From: an uncultured Colwellia sp.
Lineage (GTDB): Bacteria > Pseudomonadota > Gammaproteobacteria > Enterobacterales > Alteromonadaceae
Assembly (NCBI GenBank): GCA_913063325.1
Contig: CAJXYE010000044.1
Location: 1-39,328, forward strand
Length of the DNA: 39,328 nucleotides
Direction of reading: 5' to 3'
The notes beneath the pieces were generated by a model, which was given only the letters and a program-made list of their open reading frames with translations, was not told where the DNA came from and did no database searches. This document shows, one piece after another, positions 26,066 to 35,951 of the stretch. Positions within the stretch are counted from its first letter, which is position 1. Every line of letters starts with the position of its first letter. The translations under genes and the position numbers were made by a program.

Positions 26066-27184
26066 CTACTCATGGCTCAGTTCTACATCGGTTAAGGCGT
26101 AACAACTGCAAAGTAAAATATAACCTTGCTGCTGTTCAGCTACAGATAATCCATCGGTGGAACTCTGCTTAACTTCTCCATTGATAAGTTTAGCTTTGCA
26201 ACTACCACAACTACCTCCGCGACATGAAGAGGGGAGAATCAATCCGGCGCTTTCTCCTTGTTCCAACAGCGATTCTTTAGTATTGCCTTGATAAGTTTTA
26301 TTCCAACGCTTGAAGTGAATTGAAACTTTGGTTTTATTTTTTTGTTGATTAACTTGTCGTGTTTTTGGCATTGGTTCAGTCATGTTATTTGTTTTCTCTA
26401 TCGTCTCTATAATGTCATTTGTCCTTAAATTACTCCGTTCACCAAAACTTTCAAAGTGGTATTGGTTTCGTGGCAAACCCAGTGCTTTGAATATTTGTTG
26501 AGCGGTTAGGCGGAATAACTTTGGTCCACAAGTAAAAACATGATAACTCGTCAACTGAGGAATGCCACGAAACATTTGTTCAGTAATTCGACCTTGGAAC
26601 CCTTGCCAACGTGAAGTGATGGTTTGAGTGAGAGTGTATACTACTTTGCATCGTCCATGTTGCCTTGCCAAGTTATCTATTTCACTTCGAGCAATAAGGT
26701 CAGCTTCCGTATGAGCGCTATGAAGAAATATTACTTGATTCTTACACTGGCTTTCCACCATATAGCGCAGCATAGAAAGCATGGGCGTGATACCGCTGCC
26801 TGCACTGAGTAGCAGTATTTTTGGGAGGCTAGGCTCTGGTAAGTAAAATTTACCACTGGCATTTTTCACTATAATCGATTGACCCACCTGAAAATGATCA
26901 TGAAAATAATTAGAGATTAGGCCTCCGGGAATACGTTTTATGGTGATACTGATAAAATCATATTTTGTAGGGGAGGAGGATAAGGTGTAACAGCAATGCT
27001 GTTCTTTGCCACCAATGTTAAAGCTGAAGTTGATATGTTGACCCGCTTGGTAGCTAAAAGGTCGTGCTGGTTGTGATTGTGATTGCGGATAAGTGAAAAT
27101 GAAAGTCTTAGCATCATGCGTTTCTGTTTGAATCTTTTTACAGATAATTCTGAATGTTTGCTGTGTGCTTGTTGATAAGGTCAT
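26066..27184 (-). CDS. Ferredoxin-fused FAD/NAD(P) oxidoreductase (Hcr-like)
   Basis: A 372-residue one-component electron-transfer protein. The FAD domain (about 10–115) has RPFSYQAGQH and CYTLSSSP; the NAD(P) domain (about 118–240) has LLSAGSGITPMLSMLR and FTCGPKLF; a linker leads to a plant-type [2Fe-2S] domain (about 287–372) with Cys321, 326, 329 and 359. The order matches Hcr, the reductase of the hybrid cluster protein, but no hcp gene is near, so the partner is unknown; related proteins serve oxygenases and desaturases. The FAD-binding RxYS/T motif has Cys65 instead of arginine, which is unusual. It is a lone gene, divergent from mpl. Confidence 0.85.
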   Translation of the reverse strand: MTLSTSTQQTFRIICKKIQTETHDAKTFIFTYPQSQSQPARPFSYQAGQHINFSFNIGGKEQHCCYTLSSSPTKYDFISITIKRIPGGLISNYFHDHFQVGQSIIVKNASGKFYLPEPSLPKILLLSAGSGITPMLSMLRYMVESQCKNQVIFLHSAHTEADLIARSEIDNLARQHGRCKVVYTLTQTITSRWQGFQGRITEQMFRGIPQLTSYHVFTCGPKLFRLTAQQIFKALGLPRNQYHFESFGERSNLRTNDIIETIEKTNNMTEPMPKTRQVNQQKNKTKVSIHFKRWNKTYQGNTKESLLEQGESAGLILPSSCRGGSCGSCKAKLINGEVKQSSTDGLSVAEQQQGYILLCSCYALTDVELSHE

Positions 27185-27296
27185 ATTCTTTGATTACTCA
27201 GCCAAGTTTAAAGGTGCAGGTTTACAGCTAAAGCGTAGTAATTAAGGTATGATATCGCCAATTATAACGCTTCTTGATGTTTTGATTCTTATATTT

Positions 27297-28709
27297 ATGA
27301 CTAATAAAATTCAACACCTTCATATATTAGGTATTTGTGGCACCTTTATGGGCGGGATCGCTGCAATAGCCAAGGAGCTTGGCTTTAGAGTCAGTGGCTC
27401 TGATGCCAATGTTTATCCACCGATGAGTACACAATTAGAGCAATTAGGGATTGAACTGATGTCGGGTTATCAAGTCGAAAACTTTACCGATGACATCGAT
27501 ATGGTTATTGTTGGTAATGCCATGTCTCGTGGTAATGTTATGGTGGAATATATGCTAGATCGCAATATTCCCTATACTTCAGGCCCGCAGTGGTTATTAG
27601 AAAATGTACTAAAAGACCGTTGGGTATTAGCTGTTTCAGGCACGCATGGTAAAACAACGACAAGTAGTATGCTGGCGTGGATTCTAGAATATGCGCACTT
27701 ATCTCCAGGTTTTTTAATTGGTGGTGTACCACAAAACTTTTCTTGCTCCGCACGCCTAGGAGATGCGCCATTTTTTGTCATTGAAGCCGATGAATACGAC
27801 AGTGCTTTTTTTGATAAACGCTCTAAGTTTGTACACTACCGGCCGCGAACTTTAGTGATTAATAATTTAGAGTTTGATCATGGCGATATCTTCAATGACC
27901 TTAGTGACATTCAAAAACAATTCCATCACCTTATTCGTATGGTGCCTAGTAATGGTCTGATTTTGTCGCCAGCGAATGAAGTGGCCATTAGTGAAACATT
28001 AGCCATGGGGTGCTGGACACCGACTGAATTCTCTCGACTAGATATTCAGCTTGGAATGGGCTGGCAAGTTGAGAAATTAAATGCTCAAGGTAGTGAGTTT
28101 ATTGTTAAGTTTAATGGTAAAGAGCAAGGCGTAGTTAAGTGGGATCTTATTGGTGATTTTAATATTGATAATGCTGTGATGGCAATTGCTGCCGCGCGTC
28201 ATGCGGGAGTACCAAGTTCGGTCTCTATTGATGCATTAGCCGAGTTTATCAACACTAAGCGTCGTTTTGAACTGCGTGGCACCGTTAATAATATTAGTGT
28301 CTATGATGATTTTGCTCACCACCCAACAGCGATAGCAAAAACATTAGCTGGGGTACGTGCTAAACTTTCACAACAAAAGCATGAACAAAAACACACAGGG
28401 CGTATTTTTGCAGTATTAGAGCCAAGATCAAATACTATGAAATCAGGGGTTCATAAAGACACTTTGCCTCAATCGCTTATTGATGCTGACCAGATCTTTA
28501 TTTACCAAGGAGATCAAGTTACTTGGTCTGTGAGTGATTTGATCAAACAATGTCAATCACCTTGCCAAGTTGAAGATAAAGTTGAAACCTTAGTTGAGAA
28601 TATAGCTCAGCAAGCACAAGCTGGTGATATTATTGTTGTTATGAGTAACGGCAGCTTCGCCGGTATACATGAAAAATTATTGAAGCGCTTGGCGAATATA
28701 ATCATGTAG
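27297..28709 (+). CDS. mpl: Murein peptide ligase Mpl
   Basis: Joins the recycled tripeptide L-Ala-gamma-D-Glu-meso-DAP to UDP-MurNAc, returning cell-wall fragments to peptidoglycan synthesis. A Mur-ligase layout is clear: N-terminal Rossmann-like IQHLHILGICGTFMGGIA, the ATP loop SGTHGKTTTSSM (about 114–125), DEYDSAFFDKRSKF, NNLEFDHGDIF, and the C-terminal domain with YDDFAHHPTAI. CGTFMGGIA and DEYDSAFFDKRSK distinguish Mpl from MurC. The ATG at 27297 is chosen because Mpl proteins begin just before this Rossmann motif; the frame is open 16 codons upstream. Length 470 against 457 in E. coli. No clear Shine-Dalgarno sequence is seen. Confidence 0.95.
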   Translation: MTNKIQHLHILGICGTFMGGIAAIAKELGFRVSGSDANVYPPMSTQLEQLGIELMSGYQVENFTDDIDMVIVGNAMSRGNVMVEYMLDRNIPYTSGPQWLLENVLKDRWVLAVSGTHGKTTTSSMLAWILEYAHLSPGFLIGGVPQNFSCSARLGDAPFFVIEADEYDSAFFDKRSKFVHYRPRTLVINNLEFDHGDIFNDLSDIQKQFHHLIRMVPSNGLILSPANEVAISETLAMGCWTPTEFSRLDIQLGMGWQVEKLNAQGSEFIVKFNGKEQGVVKWDLIGDFNIDNAVMAIAAARHAGVPSSVSIDALAEFINTKRRFELRGTVNNISVYDDFAHHPTAIAKTLAGVRAKLSQQKHEQKHTGRIFAVLEPRSNTMKSGVHKDTLPQSLIDADQIFIYQGDQVTWSVSDLIKQCQSPCQVEDKVETLVENIAQQAQAGDIIVVMSNGSFAGIHEKLLKRLANIIM

Positions 28710-28786
28710 CCCATTTAAGCAAAAACTTGTACAAACTTAAAACCTTATAAATTAGCTAAATTAAATAGTAAAGAGAGCCTAGAAAA

Positions 28787-29287
28787 ATGACTGTACTAAC
28801 CATACTCACAGCACCTAATGATAAACTTATAGCGCAAGCAAAACCTGTATCTGATGTAAGTAAAGTTCAAGTGTTAATTGATGACTTATTTGAAACTTTA
28901 TACGATACCGATGATGGTATTGGTTTAGCAGCGACACAAGTTGGTCGCAGTGAAGCTATTGTGGTTATTGATATATCGGAAAATCGTGATGAACCACTTG
29001 TGCTTGTTAATCCAAAGATTATTCACGGTGAAGAAACAGCTAAAGGTCAAGAAGGCTGTTTATCTATACCCGGTTATTACGCGGATGTTGAACGCTTTAC
29101 TCACGTTACCGTTGAAGCATTAGATCGAAATGGCAAAGAGATCACTGTTACCAGTGATGATTTTCTTGCCATTGTAATGCAGCATGAAATAGACCATTTA
29201 ACCGGTACCTTATTTATTGACTATTTATCGCCACTTAAGCAGAAAATGGCGCTTAAAAAAGTAAAGAAAACCATTAAAAATGGATAG
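28787..29287 (+). CDS. def: Peptide deformylase
   Basis: Removes the formyl group from the first methionine of nascent proteins, using a bound Fe2+ or other divalent metal. The three family motifs are intact in the 166-residue protein: GIGLAATQ (44–51), EGCLS (89–93, Cys91 metal ligand) and QHEIDH (132–137, two His ligands and the catalytic Glu). It is not beside fmt, where the usual def lies, so it may be a second deformylase. It lies between mpl and ubiX on the same strand, 77 bases after mpl and 63 before ubiX. AAGAGAG upstream is an acceptable ribosome-binding site. Confidence 0.95.
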   Translation: MTVLTILTAPNDKLIAQAKPVSDVSKVQVLIDDLFETLYDTDDGIGLAATQVGRSEAIVVIDISENRDEPLVLVNPKIIHGEETAKGQEGCLSIPGYYADVERFTHVTVEALDRNGKEITVTSDDFLAIVMQHEIDHLTGTLFIDYLSPLKQKMALKKVKKTIKNG

Positions 29288-29350
29288 CCATAGTTAAATA
29301 CTAAATAATTTAGTTAATCAAAGACAGATGATTCGTACAAGGTGAGTAAT

Positions 29351-29968
29351 GTGAAAAATGAATTCAATGGAAAAATAACCCTTGCCATCACTGGTGCATC
29401 AGGTGCTTCATATGCTTTGCGTCTCATTGAATGTTTAATCGCAGCAAACTATCAGCTCTATATTTTGTGCTCGAGTGCGGGCCGAATTGTGTTAGATACT
29501 GAAGTAGGCATTAAAATTCCGGGTTCCCCTGATGCTGCGAGTCAATTCTTCACCGAAAAGTATCAAGCCAAAGCCGGACAAATCACCGTTTTTGGTAAAG
29601 AGCAATGGTTCTCTCCGGTTGCTTCGGGCTCTGCAGCACCTAAACAAATGGTTGTTTGCCCTTGCTCTACCGGAACAATGTCAGCTATTTGTCATGGTAT
29701 GAGTGATAATTTAATTGAGCGTGCTGCGGATGTGGTGATAAAAGAGCGTGGGCAGCTTATTTTGATAGTAAGAGAAACGCCATTTTCAACATTGCACTTA
29801 CAGAATATGCTCAGTTTATCTCAGCAAGGTGTGACAATTATGCCCGCCTCTCCGGGCTTTTATCATAAAGCCGAATCAATTGACGATCTTGTCGATTTTA
29901 TGGTTGGCAGAATATTAGATCACCTTGGTATTGAACAAGATATCATGCCGCGTTGGGGTTATAATTAG
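29351..29968 (+). CDS. ubiX: Flavin prenyltransferase UbiX
   Basis: Attaches a dimethylallyl group to FMN to make the prenylated flavin needed by the UbiD decarboxylase in ubiquinone synthesis. The family motifs are present: [17 protein letters not shown] at the N-terminus, the FMN region [20 protein letters not shown], the [11 protein letters not shown] helix, and [19 protein letters not shown] with the conserved arginine and glutamate; also [11 protein letters not shown] place the start at GTG 29351 because AAGG (29339–29342) then has an 8-base spacer; a GTG at 29342 overlaps it. That gives 205 residues, near the usual length. ubiD is not in the window. Confidence 0.95.
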   Translation: MKNEFNGKITLAITGASGASYALRLIECLIAANYQLYILCSSAGRIVLDTEVGIKIPGSPDAASQFFTEKYQAKAGQITVFGKEQWFSPVASGSAAPKQMVVCPCSTGTMSAICHGMSDNLIERAADVVIKERGQLILIVRETPFSTLHLQNMLSLSQQGVTIMPASPGFYHKAESIDDLVDFMVGRILDHLGIEQDIMPRWGYN

Positions 29969-30124
29969 CTATGTTTTTCGTTTATGTAACAAAGAATTAA
30001 CAATTGATAAAATATTGTACTTTAGCCTATCTTTTGTTGATAAGTATCAACACACCTCTCAGATACATTGATTATTATGCCTGCATCATGCAGTGACATA
30101 GTGCTTCAAAATCCTTTTGACACG

Positions 30125-30147
30125 CCTTACTGTATATCGCAGTAAGG
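30125..30147 (+). promoter_or_regulatory. Hairpin that hides the Shine-Dalgarno sequence of the chemoreceptor gene
   Basis: CCTTACTG (30125–30132) pairs perfectly with CAGTAAGG (30140–30147) around a 7-base loop. The AAGGA ribosome-binding site (30144–30148) of the GTG start at 30156 is almost wholly inside the stem. This would lower translation unless opened by temperature, ribosome traffic or a ligand. Confidence 0.55.
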
Positions 30148-30155
30148 AAGTTAAC

Positions 30156-32150
30156 GTGTCACTTATTAAAAATGCCTCATTTAAAAGTAAATTAATTCTC
30201 TTGGTCACCCCCGCTATTTTAGGACTGATTGTATTTTGTTTAATTTTGATTAAGCAAGAATTTCAAATTGCTAATACCAGTAAAGATATCGCATTATTAA
30301 CGCAACTGAGTACATTCAATAGTGCATTGGTGCACGAATTACAAAAAGAGCGTGGTGCTTCTGCAGGTTTTTTGGGAAGCAAAGGCGGCAAGTTTGCAAA
30401 TACTTTAAGGTTGCAACGCCAAGAAACTGATATCCGTTTGGCTAAGCGTGAAACATTTCTATTAGAGAATTTAATTGATATTAAACAAAAGGATATTATA
30501 GCGTTAACGAATAGTTCAACGATGGCATTAAAGAGCTTGGATAATATTCGCCAAAAAATTGATCTACTATCTATTGAAAACTCAGAGGTTATTGCTTATT
30601 TTACCGACAATAATAGCCGGCTAATAAATATTGTTTCTTATATTGGCCAAGCTAGCTTTGATGGTGCCTTAGCAAATGGTTTGCAAGGGTATTATAATTT
30701 TTTACAAGGTAAAGAGCGTGCAGGTATAGAAAGAGCGGTAATGACTAATGTATTTGCTCTTGGACAGTTCAGTGCTAGTAGCTTTAAGCAATTTATTGCT
30801 TTAGTCACTGAGCAAAAAACTTATTTTGATACTTTTAATAAAGTAACAACAACAGCATTAAAAAGCCAATTCAATCAGGCTATGCAACATGCTTCTGTTC
30901 CAGCAGTGCTAGCGCTGAGAAGTACTGCTCTACAATCAAACGGCATAGAAACATTCTCAGTAGATAGCCAGCAATGGTTTAGTCAAAGTACTCAACGCAT
31001 TAATCAATTAAAATCTGTTGAAGATAAGATAGTTGTACAACTATTAGCAACAAGTGACGAGCAATTTAAGAATGCACAGTTTCTGTTATGGTTTAGCATC
31101 ATAGGAGCGGTAATCCTTATTTTAGTTTCTATCGTATTATCTTATGTTGTTAGTAAAATTATTATGCAGCAACTAGCAGGTATATCGCAGGCAATTATGG
31201 CTGCAGATGAAGATAATAACTTGAATACTCAAGCCGTAGTGACCAGCGGTGATGAGCTTGGGGATATTGCCAATCGACTTAATAAAATGCTTAGCGCATT
31301 TAAACAAGCGATTATTGCTATTGATCAAAGTAGTAGTAAATTAGCGGCAAGCTCAGCTCAAAGCTCACAAGCGACATTAAACAACCAAAAGCATTTAGAG
31401 ATGCAACAATCTGAAACAGTGTTAGTTGCAACTGCTATTGAGCAAATGAGTGCTACCGTACAGGAAGTAGCGTTGAATAGTGCTCAATCGGCAGAGGCTG
31501 CTTTATCTGTAGATAAAGTTGCTAGCCAAGGGGTTGAGCAAATAAACTTAACACGCGATGAAATGACCATTTTATCTAATGAAATGGGTAATGCAAATCA
31601 GCTTATTGATCAATTGCAACAAAGTAGCAGTAATATCACTTCAGTTGTCGATGTTATTAAAAGTGTCGCAGAGCAAACAAATTTATTAGCATTAAATGCG
31701 GCTATTGAAGCTGCTCGTGCAGGGGAGCAAGGGCGTGGCTTTGCTGTTGTGGCAGATGAAGTTCGAACGCTTGCACAGCGAACACAAGAGTCGACTGCTG
31801 AAATTGAAAGTATGGTCGGTAAGTTTCAACATGATGCGGAGCAAGTCTCAAAATCAATTGCACAATGTGTTGCCAATGTAGACAACTCAGTCGAGCAAAC
31901 GACCTTATTAGAAAGTAAGCTACAAGCACTTTTACAAGCGGCAAATTCTATTAGTGATATGAGTAGTCAAATTGCTGTTGCTACAGAAGAACAGGTTGCT
32001 GTTGCAGGTGAAATGGCAGGGAATATAGAACGTATTAGTGAATTATCGTTAAATAACGCTAATGAGGGAGAGCAAGTTCGCCAAGCGAGTCAGGAGCAAA
32101 GTGAATTGGCGGAAGAGTTATTAAAGCTTGCGAATAATTTTAAATGTTAA
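30156..32150 (+). CDS. Methyl-accepting chemotaxis protein with NIT sensor domain
   Basis: A 664-residue chemoreceptor from GTG 30156, which has AAGGA 7 bases upstream; the longer TTG-started frame lacks a ribosome-binding site. Membrane spans lie at about 13–33 and 309–332. Between them is a NIT (nitrate- and nitrite-sensing) type helical domain; [17 protein letters not shown] at about 57–73 is its signature. A HAMP domain follows (about 333–386), then the long coiled-coil signalling domain with the conserved tip [20 protein letters not shown]. The actual ligand is not known, and no nitrate-reduction genes are in the window. A CheX-like gene converges on it across a shared terminator, another chemotaxis function. 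Confidence 0.93.
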   Translation: MSLIKNASFKSKLILLVTPAILGLIVFCLILIKQEFQIANTSKDIALLTQLSTFNSALVHELQKERGASAGFLGSKGGKFANTLRLQRQETDIRLAKRETFLLENLIDIKQKDIIALTNSSTMALKSLDNIRQKIDLLSIENSEVIAYFTDNNSRLINIVSYIGQASFDGALANGLQGYYNFLQGKERAGIERAVMTNVFALGQFSASSFKQFIALVTEQKTYFDTFNKVTTTALKSQFNQAMQHASVPAVLALRSTALQSNGIETFSVDSQQWFSQSTQRINQLKSVEDKIVVQLLATSDEQFKNAQFLLWFSIIGAVILILVSIVLSYVVSKIIMQQLAGISQAIMAADEDNNLNTQAVVTSGDELGDIANRLNKMLSAFKQAIIAIDQSSSKLAASSAQSSQATLNNQKHLEMQQSETVLVATAIEQMSATVQEVALNSAQSAEAALSVDKVASQGVEQINLTRDEMTILSNEMGNANQLIDQLQQSSSNITSVVDVIKSVAEQTNLLALNAAIEAARAGEQGRGFAVVADEVRTLAQRTQESTAEIESMVGKFQHDAEQVSKSIAQCVANVDNSVEQTTLLESKLQALLQAANSISDMSSQIAVATEEQVAVAGEMAGNIERISELSLNNANEGEQVRQASQEQSELAEELLKLANNFKC

Positions 32151-32171
32151 CTTTTAAAATATTTTGGCTAC

Positions 32172-32198
32172 AAAAAAAGCGACTTTAGTCGCTTTTTT
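32172..32198. terminator. Bidirectional terminator between chemoreceptor and CheX-like genes
   Basis: AAAAAAGCGAC (32173–32183) pairs with GTCGCTTTTTT (32188–32198) around TTTA, with A and T tracts on the two sides. It can serve both convergent genes. Confidence 0.92.
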
Positions 32199-32241
32199 AC
32201 GGATAAATAATAGCTATTAGGTACGCTATTAAAATTTTGTT

Positions 32242-32706
32242 TTATTCATCAAAGCTAAATTCAATGTAAGCTCTGCCTAATTCATTCTTTAGTGGAATAA
32301 TAACAATAGGCCCTTTCGCTTTATGATGAATAGAATGGTTTGCACCAGAAACAACCATCGGAGTTGCCATATCAAATTCAATGCCTTTCTCACTCAGCAT
32401 ACGTTTGGCTCCCCCCGTAACCATATTGGTGATTTCACCCACTAAATCGATAATCTCTTCATTAACTTCATCTGGTGCTTCACCTACCATATTTTTCATG
32501 GTTGCTAATGCTAAGCCTCCCTCAAAAGTTATGGATAATGAACCATTCGCTTGCGGACTTACCATACCAATTAAACCTGAAACATCCCCTAGGGCTACTT
32601 CGTCTTTTTTAAGGCGTGGTTTTTCTGGGATTAACTCCATTTGCGCCATAGTCGACATGACATTGAGCATTGAAGATAAAAATGGATTAATAAACTCTAC
32701 ATTCAT
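32242..32706 (-). CDS. CheX-like chemotaxis phosphatase
   Basis: A 154-residue cytoplasmic protein of the CheX/CheC/FliY family, which dephosphorylates CheY-P. IIDLVGEITNMVTGGAKRML (85–104) carries the ExxN catalytic pair (Glu91, Asn94) typical of CheX. It begins MNVEFINPFLSSMLNVMSTM, also typical. Only one ExxN helix is seen, as in CheX, while CheC has two. GGAA precedes the ATG by 5 bases. It is a lone gene facing the chemoreceptor; the main che cluster is elsewhere. Many Alteromonadales have several CheX-like proteins, so its exact response-regulator partner is unknown. Confidence 0.85.
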   Translation of the reverse strand: MNVEFINPFLSSMLNVMSTMAQMELIPEKPRLKKDEVALGDVSGLIGMVSPQANGSLSITFEGGLALATMKNMVGEAPDEVNEEIIDLVGEITNMVTGGAKRMLSEKGIEFDMATPMVVSGANHSIHHKAKGPIVIIPLKNELGRAYIEFSFDE

Positions 32707-32831
32707 GAAGATTCCGAATCTTAACTGTTTAGATAAAGTGCTTTATTTGATTTTGCATGCTTATGTTACAAATGTAAATCAAATAGCGTGATAGTTTTAT
32801 AATTTATGCAGTTAATTTCTTGCAGGCTTTG

Positions 32832-33356
32832 TTAATGAGTCGATTTGGGAGTGATTCTTGCTTCTTTGCTCCTGTAGTCAAAAGTTAAGCTACCAAAAAT
32901 AGCCTTCCCTTGAATATCTATGCCTTGGAAATTAACTGTATTCACTTGCTTAGGGTAAGTATCGGTGAGTATTGCATTTTTTACCACTAATTGCGGCAAA
33001 AAACTTTCCAGCTGACTTTCTTGGTAGGCAATTATTTTTCCTGAAGTGACCTCAAAACCTACCCAATTCAGTGGTACGAATACACTCTTGTACGATAAGG
33101 AAAACTTCTCTTCAAAATACTGTTGAATATATAAATTATAATCTTTATGTTCAGCCGAGAAGTGAATTTGCTTGCTCTGTGCTATCGCATTTTCTATATC
33201 GTGGGTGGTAAACTGGTGGACGATTTCTAGTCGTTTAGTTTTGTGGTTTTGTGATAAATCACTTACGCCAAAGAAATAAGTGTGACCTGTAGCCGAAGCT
33301 ACAAGTCCCATATAAAAGCTGATAGCAATGAGGAAGTTGCTAAAGACCTTATTCAT
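32832..33356 (-). CDS. DUF6702 family exported protein
   Basis: A 174-residue protein with a signal peptide (NKVFSNFLIAISFYMGLVAS, cut near ATG–HTYFFG). The mature part begins HTYFFGVSDLSQNHKTKRLE, followed by EIVHQFTTHDIENAI, as in DUF6702. These small proteins usually accompany an M1-family peptidase gene, as here: its ATG shares one base with the stop of the peptidase gene (TAATG) and AAGG lies within that gene's end. It is therefore the second gene of a coupled pair. A role as a periplasmic or surface partner of the peptidase is inferred from context only; no catalytic residues are evident. Confidence 0.75.
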   Translation of the reverse strand: MNKVFSNFLIAISFYMGLVASATGHTYFFGVSDLSQNHKTKRLEIVHQFTTHDIENAIAQSKQIHFSAEHKDYNLYIQQYFEEKFSLSYKSVFVPLNWVGFEVTSGKIIAYQESQLESFLPQLVVKNAILTDTYPKQVNTVNFQGIDIQGKAIFGSLTFDYRSKEARITPKSTH

Positions 33357-35734
33357 TATTGGCCTTCTTCTTTCTGGTCTTTTTCGTCAATCTCATTTTC
33401 ATCTGAGGAGCTTTTAAGCTTTTTATTATAATCTCGCATCATGTCTTTTTTCTTCGCCTTATAAAGGTCAAAACGAGATTGAATAGGACGTGCTGGCCAG
33501 TAGTTATTATTAATATTAACATCGGCTGTCTGCCAGTTAGCATCTAATGCAATCTCCGTAATCTCTTTATCACGAATTAATAGCTTAGATACTTTTTTAG
33601 GGTTTCTGCGCCAAATTTCAGCCGGAATATAAAGGTGCTCAGTGGAGTTATCAGCATATGTAATGTCGAGTAAAATGGGCATGACTAAACCACCATGATT
33701 AGAGAAATCAATAACATAGAATTTACTGTCATTAACCAATAACTCTTGCTGCCAAGGCTCTAATTCCTTATGAGATTTATTATATTTGTTGCGATCTGCA
33801 TTGGTCGCAGTAAACTTGTCATGTTCATTATAAAAATCTAATAATTCTGGTTTATCTTGCGTTCTAAGCCATTGACCTTTATTACGTTTGTCACTAATAA
33901 ACTCAGGTTTCTCGTTATATAGTGCACGCTCCCACGCTTCTTCAATATCAGGGTTTTGACTGTTTGGACGGTACAAATAGACATTATCGATAGCTAGATC
34001 AACGTGATCAGTAGTGTAGAACCAGCCACGCCAAAACCAATCTAAGTCTACTGCTGAGGCATCTTCCATGGTACGGAAAAAATCAGCTGGCGTAGGTCGT
34101 TTGAACTTCCACCGTTGCGCGTATTCTTTAAAAGCAAAATCAAACAGCTCGCGGCCCATAATGGTTTCACGCAAAATATTTAATGCCGTTGCGGGTTTTC
34201 CGTAGGCGTTATTGCCAAACTGTAAAATAGATTCTGAATTAGTCATAATGGGTACTTGATTACTGCTTTTCATATAACTAGTAATCTTAGCCGCATGACC
34301 TCGACGAGAGGGATAACCTTCTTCCCAAGATTGTTCTGCAAGGAATTGTAAAAAGGTATTTAATCCTTCATCCATCCATGTCCACTGACGTTCATCAGAA
34401 TTAACTATCATAGGAAAATAGTTGTGACCTACTTCATGAATGATAACGCCAACTAATCCGTATTTTGTACGACGAGAATAAGTTTTTTCACCTGTTTTTT
34501 TATCTAAAGTAGGACGAGGACCATTGAAGGTAATCATAGGATATTCCATGCCTCCTACAGGGCCGTTAACTGAAATAGAAACAGGGTAAGGGTAGTCAAA
34601 TGTATATTTACTGTATTGCTCCATTGTATGAATTATGGCTTCAGTTGAATATTTTTCCCAAAGTGGATTACCTTCGTTAGGGTAGAATGACATCGCCATA
34701 GTATCGCTACTATCTTGTTGATAACCTTGTGCATCCCAGATGAATTTACGGCTTGATGCAAAGGCAAAGTCACGGATGTTTTTGGCTTTAAAGTGCCATG
34801 TTTTTACTTTCTTGCTACGAGATTTTTCATTCGCTAATGCTTCTGCTGGCGTAATGATCAGTACAGGTTTTTTAGCCTTTCGTGCCTGCTTTAAACGTTT
34901 TCTTTGTGTGCTAGTGAGTACTTTACTTTCATTTTGTAAAACACCTGTCGCAGCGACAACATGATCGGCAGGTACGGTAATTTTAACATCGTAATCGCCG
35001 AATTCTAACGTGAACTCGCCACTGCCTAAAAACTGTTTATTCTGCCAGCCCATAGCATCGTAATAAGCAGCGGCTCTTGGGAACCAACTCGCAATTTCAT
35101 AAAGGTAGTTATCATCTTCTTTAAAGTATTCGTAACCTGAACGACCACCAAGTACTTTTTGTTCGTGTAGTTGATATTGCCAATTAATGTTTATCTCAAC
35201 ACTGGCACCTGTTCTCAATGGCTTAGGTAAATCAATACGCATCATGGTGCCATTGATAATATAGTGTAGTGGTTTACCATTACTTGCACTGACTTGAGAA
35301 ATTTCATAACCGCCGTCAAAAACCGGTGATTCAACAAGCGAGCGAAATCCTCTGAAGCTCACTTTATCTTTACTAGGTGCAGTACTGGTCATTTTGTTAG
35401 CTGAATCACGTTTCATGCGATTTTGGTCTAACTGTAACCATAAATAGCGTAAAGTGTCTGGCGAATTATTCTGATAATCCATTGTTTGTGCGCCAGTTAA
35501 ACGCTGGGTTTTGTCATCAATGGCAATAGATATATCGTAATCAACCTGTTGCTGCCAATATTTATGTCCTGGCGCACCAGAAGCAGTACGGTAAATGTTT
35601 GGCGTAGGTAAAACTTCTTCTAATTGACGAAATTTATCGTCGAAGACAGCTTTACTTGCTTGGCTATCGGCTGACAATAAGCCAGAAAATGCCAGTACTA
35701 GGCCAATTAAGGCAGTAGAGGTTGAATATTTCAT
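33356..35734 (-). CDS. M1-family zinc metallopeptidase, exported
   Basis: A 792-residue aminopeptidase-like protein from the ATG at 35734, which has GGA upstream and gives an N-terminal signal (STSTALIGLVLAFSGLLSA); the frame is open 8 codons further. The zinc site is complete: HEVGH (His433, Glu434, His437) and Glu456 with 18 residues between HEVGH and the glutamate, in WMDEGLNTF. Upstream, GPVGGMEYPMITF corresponds to the GAMEN exopeptidase motif with changes, so true aminopeptidase specificity is uncertain. An N-terminal beta-rich domain precedes the catalytic one, and the C-terminus ends in a highly charged tail. It forms a coupled pair with the DUF6702 gene. Probably periplasmic peptide digestion. 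Confidence 0.9.
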   Translation of the reverse strand: MKYSTSTALIGLVLAFSGLLSADSQASKAVFDDKFRQLEEVLPTPNIYRTASGAPGHKYWQQQVDYDISIAIDDKTQRLTGAQTMDYQNNSPDTLRYLWLQLDQNRMKRDSANKMTSTAPSKDKVSFRGFRSLVESPVFDGGYEISQVSASNGKPLHYIINGTMMRIDLPKPLRTGASVEININWQYQLHEQKVLGGRSGYEYFKEDDNYLYEIASWFPRAAAYYDAMGWQNKQFLGSGEFTLEFGDYDVKITVPADHVVAATGVLQNESKVLTSTQRKRLKQARKAKKPVLIITPAEALANEKSRSKKVKTWHFKAKNIRDFAFASSRKFIWDAQGYQQDSSDTMAMSFYPNEGNPLWEKYSTEAIIHTMEQYSKYTFDYPYPVSISVNGPVGGMEYPMITFNGPRPTLDKKTGEKTYSRRTKYGLVGVIIHEVGHNYFPMIVNSDERQWTWMDEGLNTFLQFLAEQSWEEGYPSRRGHAAKITSYMKSSNQVPIMTNSESILQFGNNAYGKPATALNILRETIMGRELFDFAFKEYAQRWKFKRPTPADFFRTMEDASAVDLDWFWRGWFYTTDHVDLAIDNVYLYRPNSQNPDIEEAWERALYNEKPEFISDKRNKGQWLRTQDKPELLDFYNEHDKFTATNADRNKYNKSHKELEPWQQELLVNDSKFYVIDFSNHGGLVMPILLDITYADNSTEHLYIPAEIWRRNPKKVSKLLIRDKEITEIALDANWQTADVNINNNYWPARPIQSRFDLYKAKKKDMMRDYNKKLKSSSDENEIDEKDQKEEGQ

Positions 35735-35951
35735 AATTTTCCAAAGTAGAGGTGGCACACGTTTTAATATTTTTATGTAGTGTATACAATATTTAATACT
35801 GTTATGGGATTTATAACATAATCAGAAATATCTTGTTACATACCGCGGGGGATTTGCGATAAAAAGTAGCATTAATAGGATTAACGGTGAGAAGTTTTGT
35901 TAACCCAATTAAGGGATAGTTTATCTATTGGTATAAAAATACTATGTAAAA

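Noticed and set aside
35800..35818. TGTTAT–N7–ATAACA before the M1 peptidase gene, as a Zur box
   Set aside because: The half-sites are 6 bases too far apart for the Zur core TGTTATANTATAACA.
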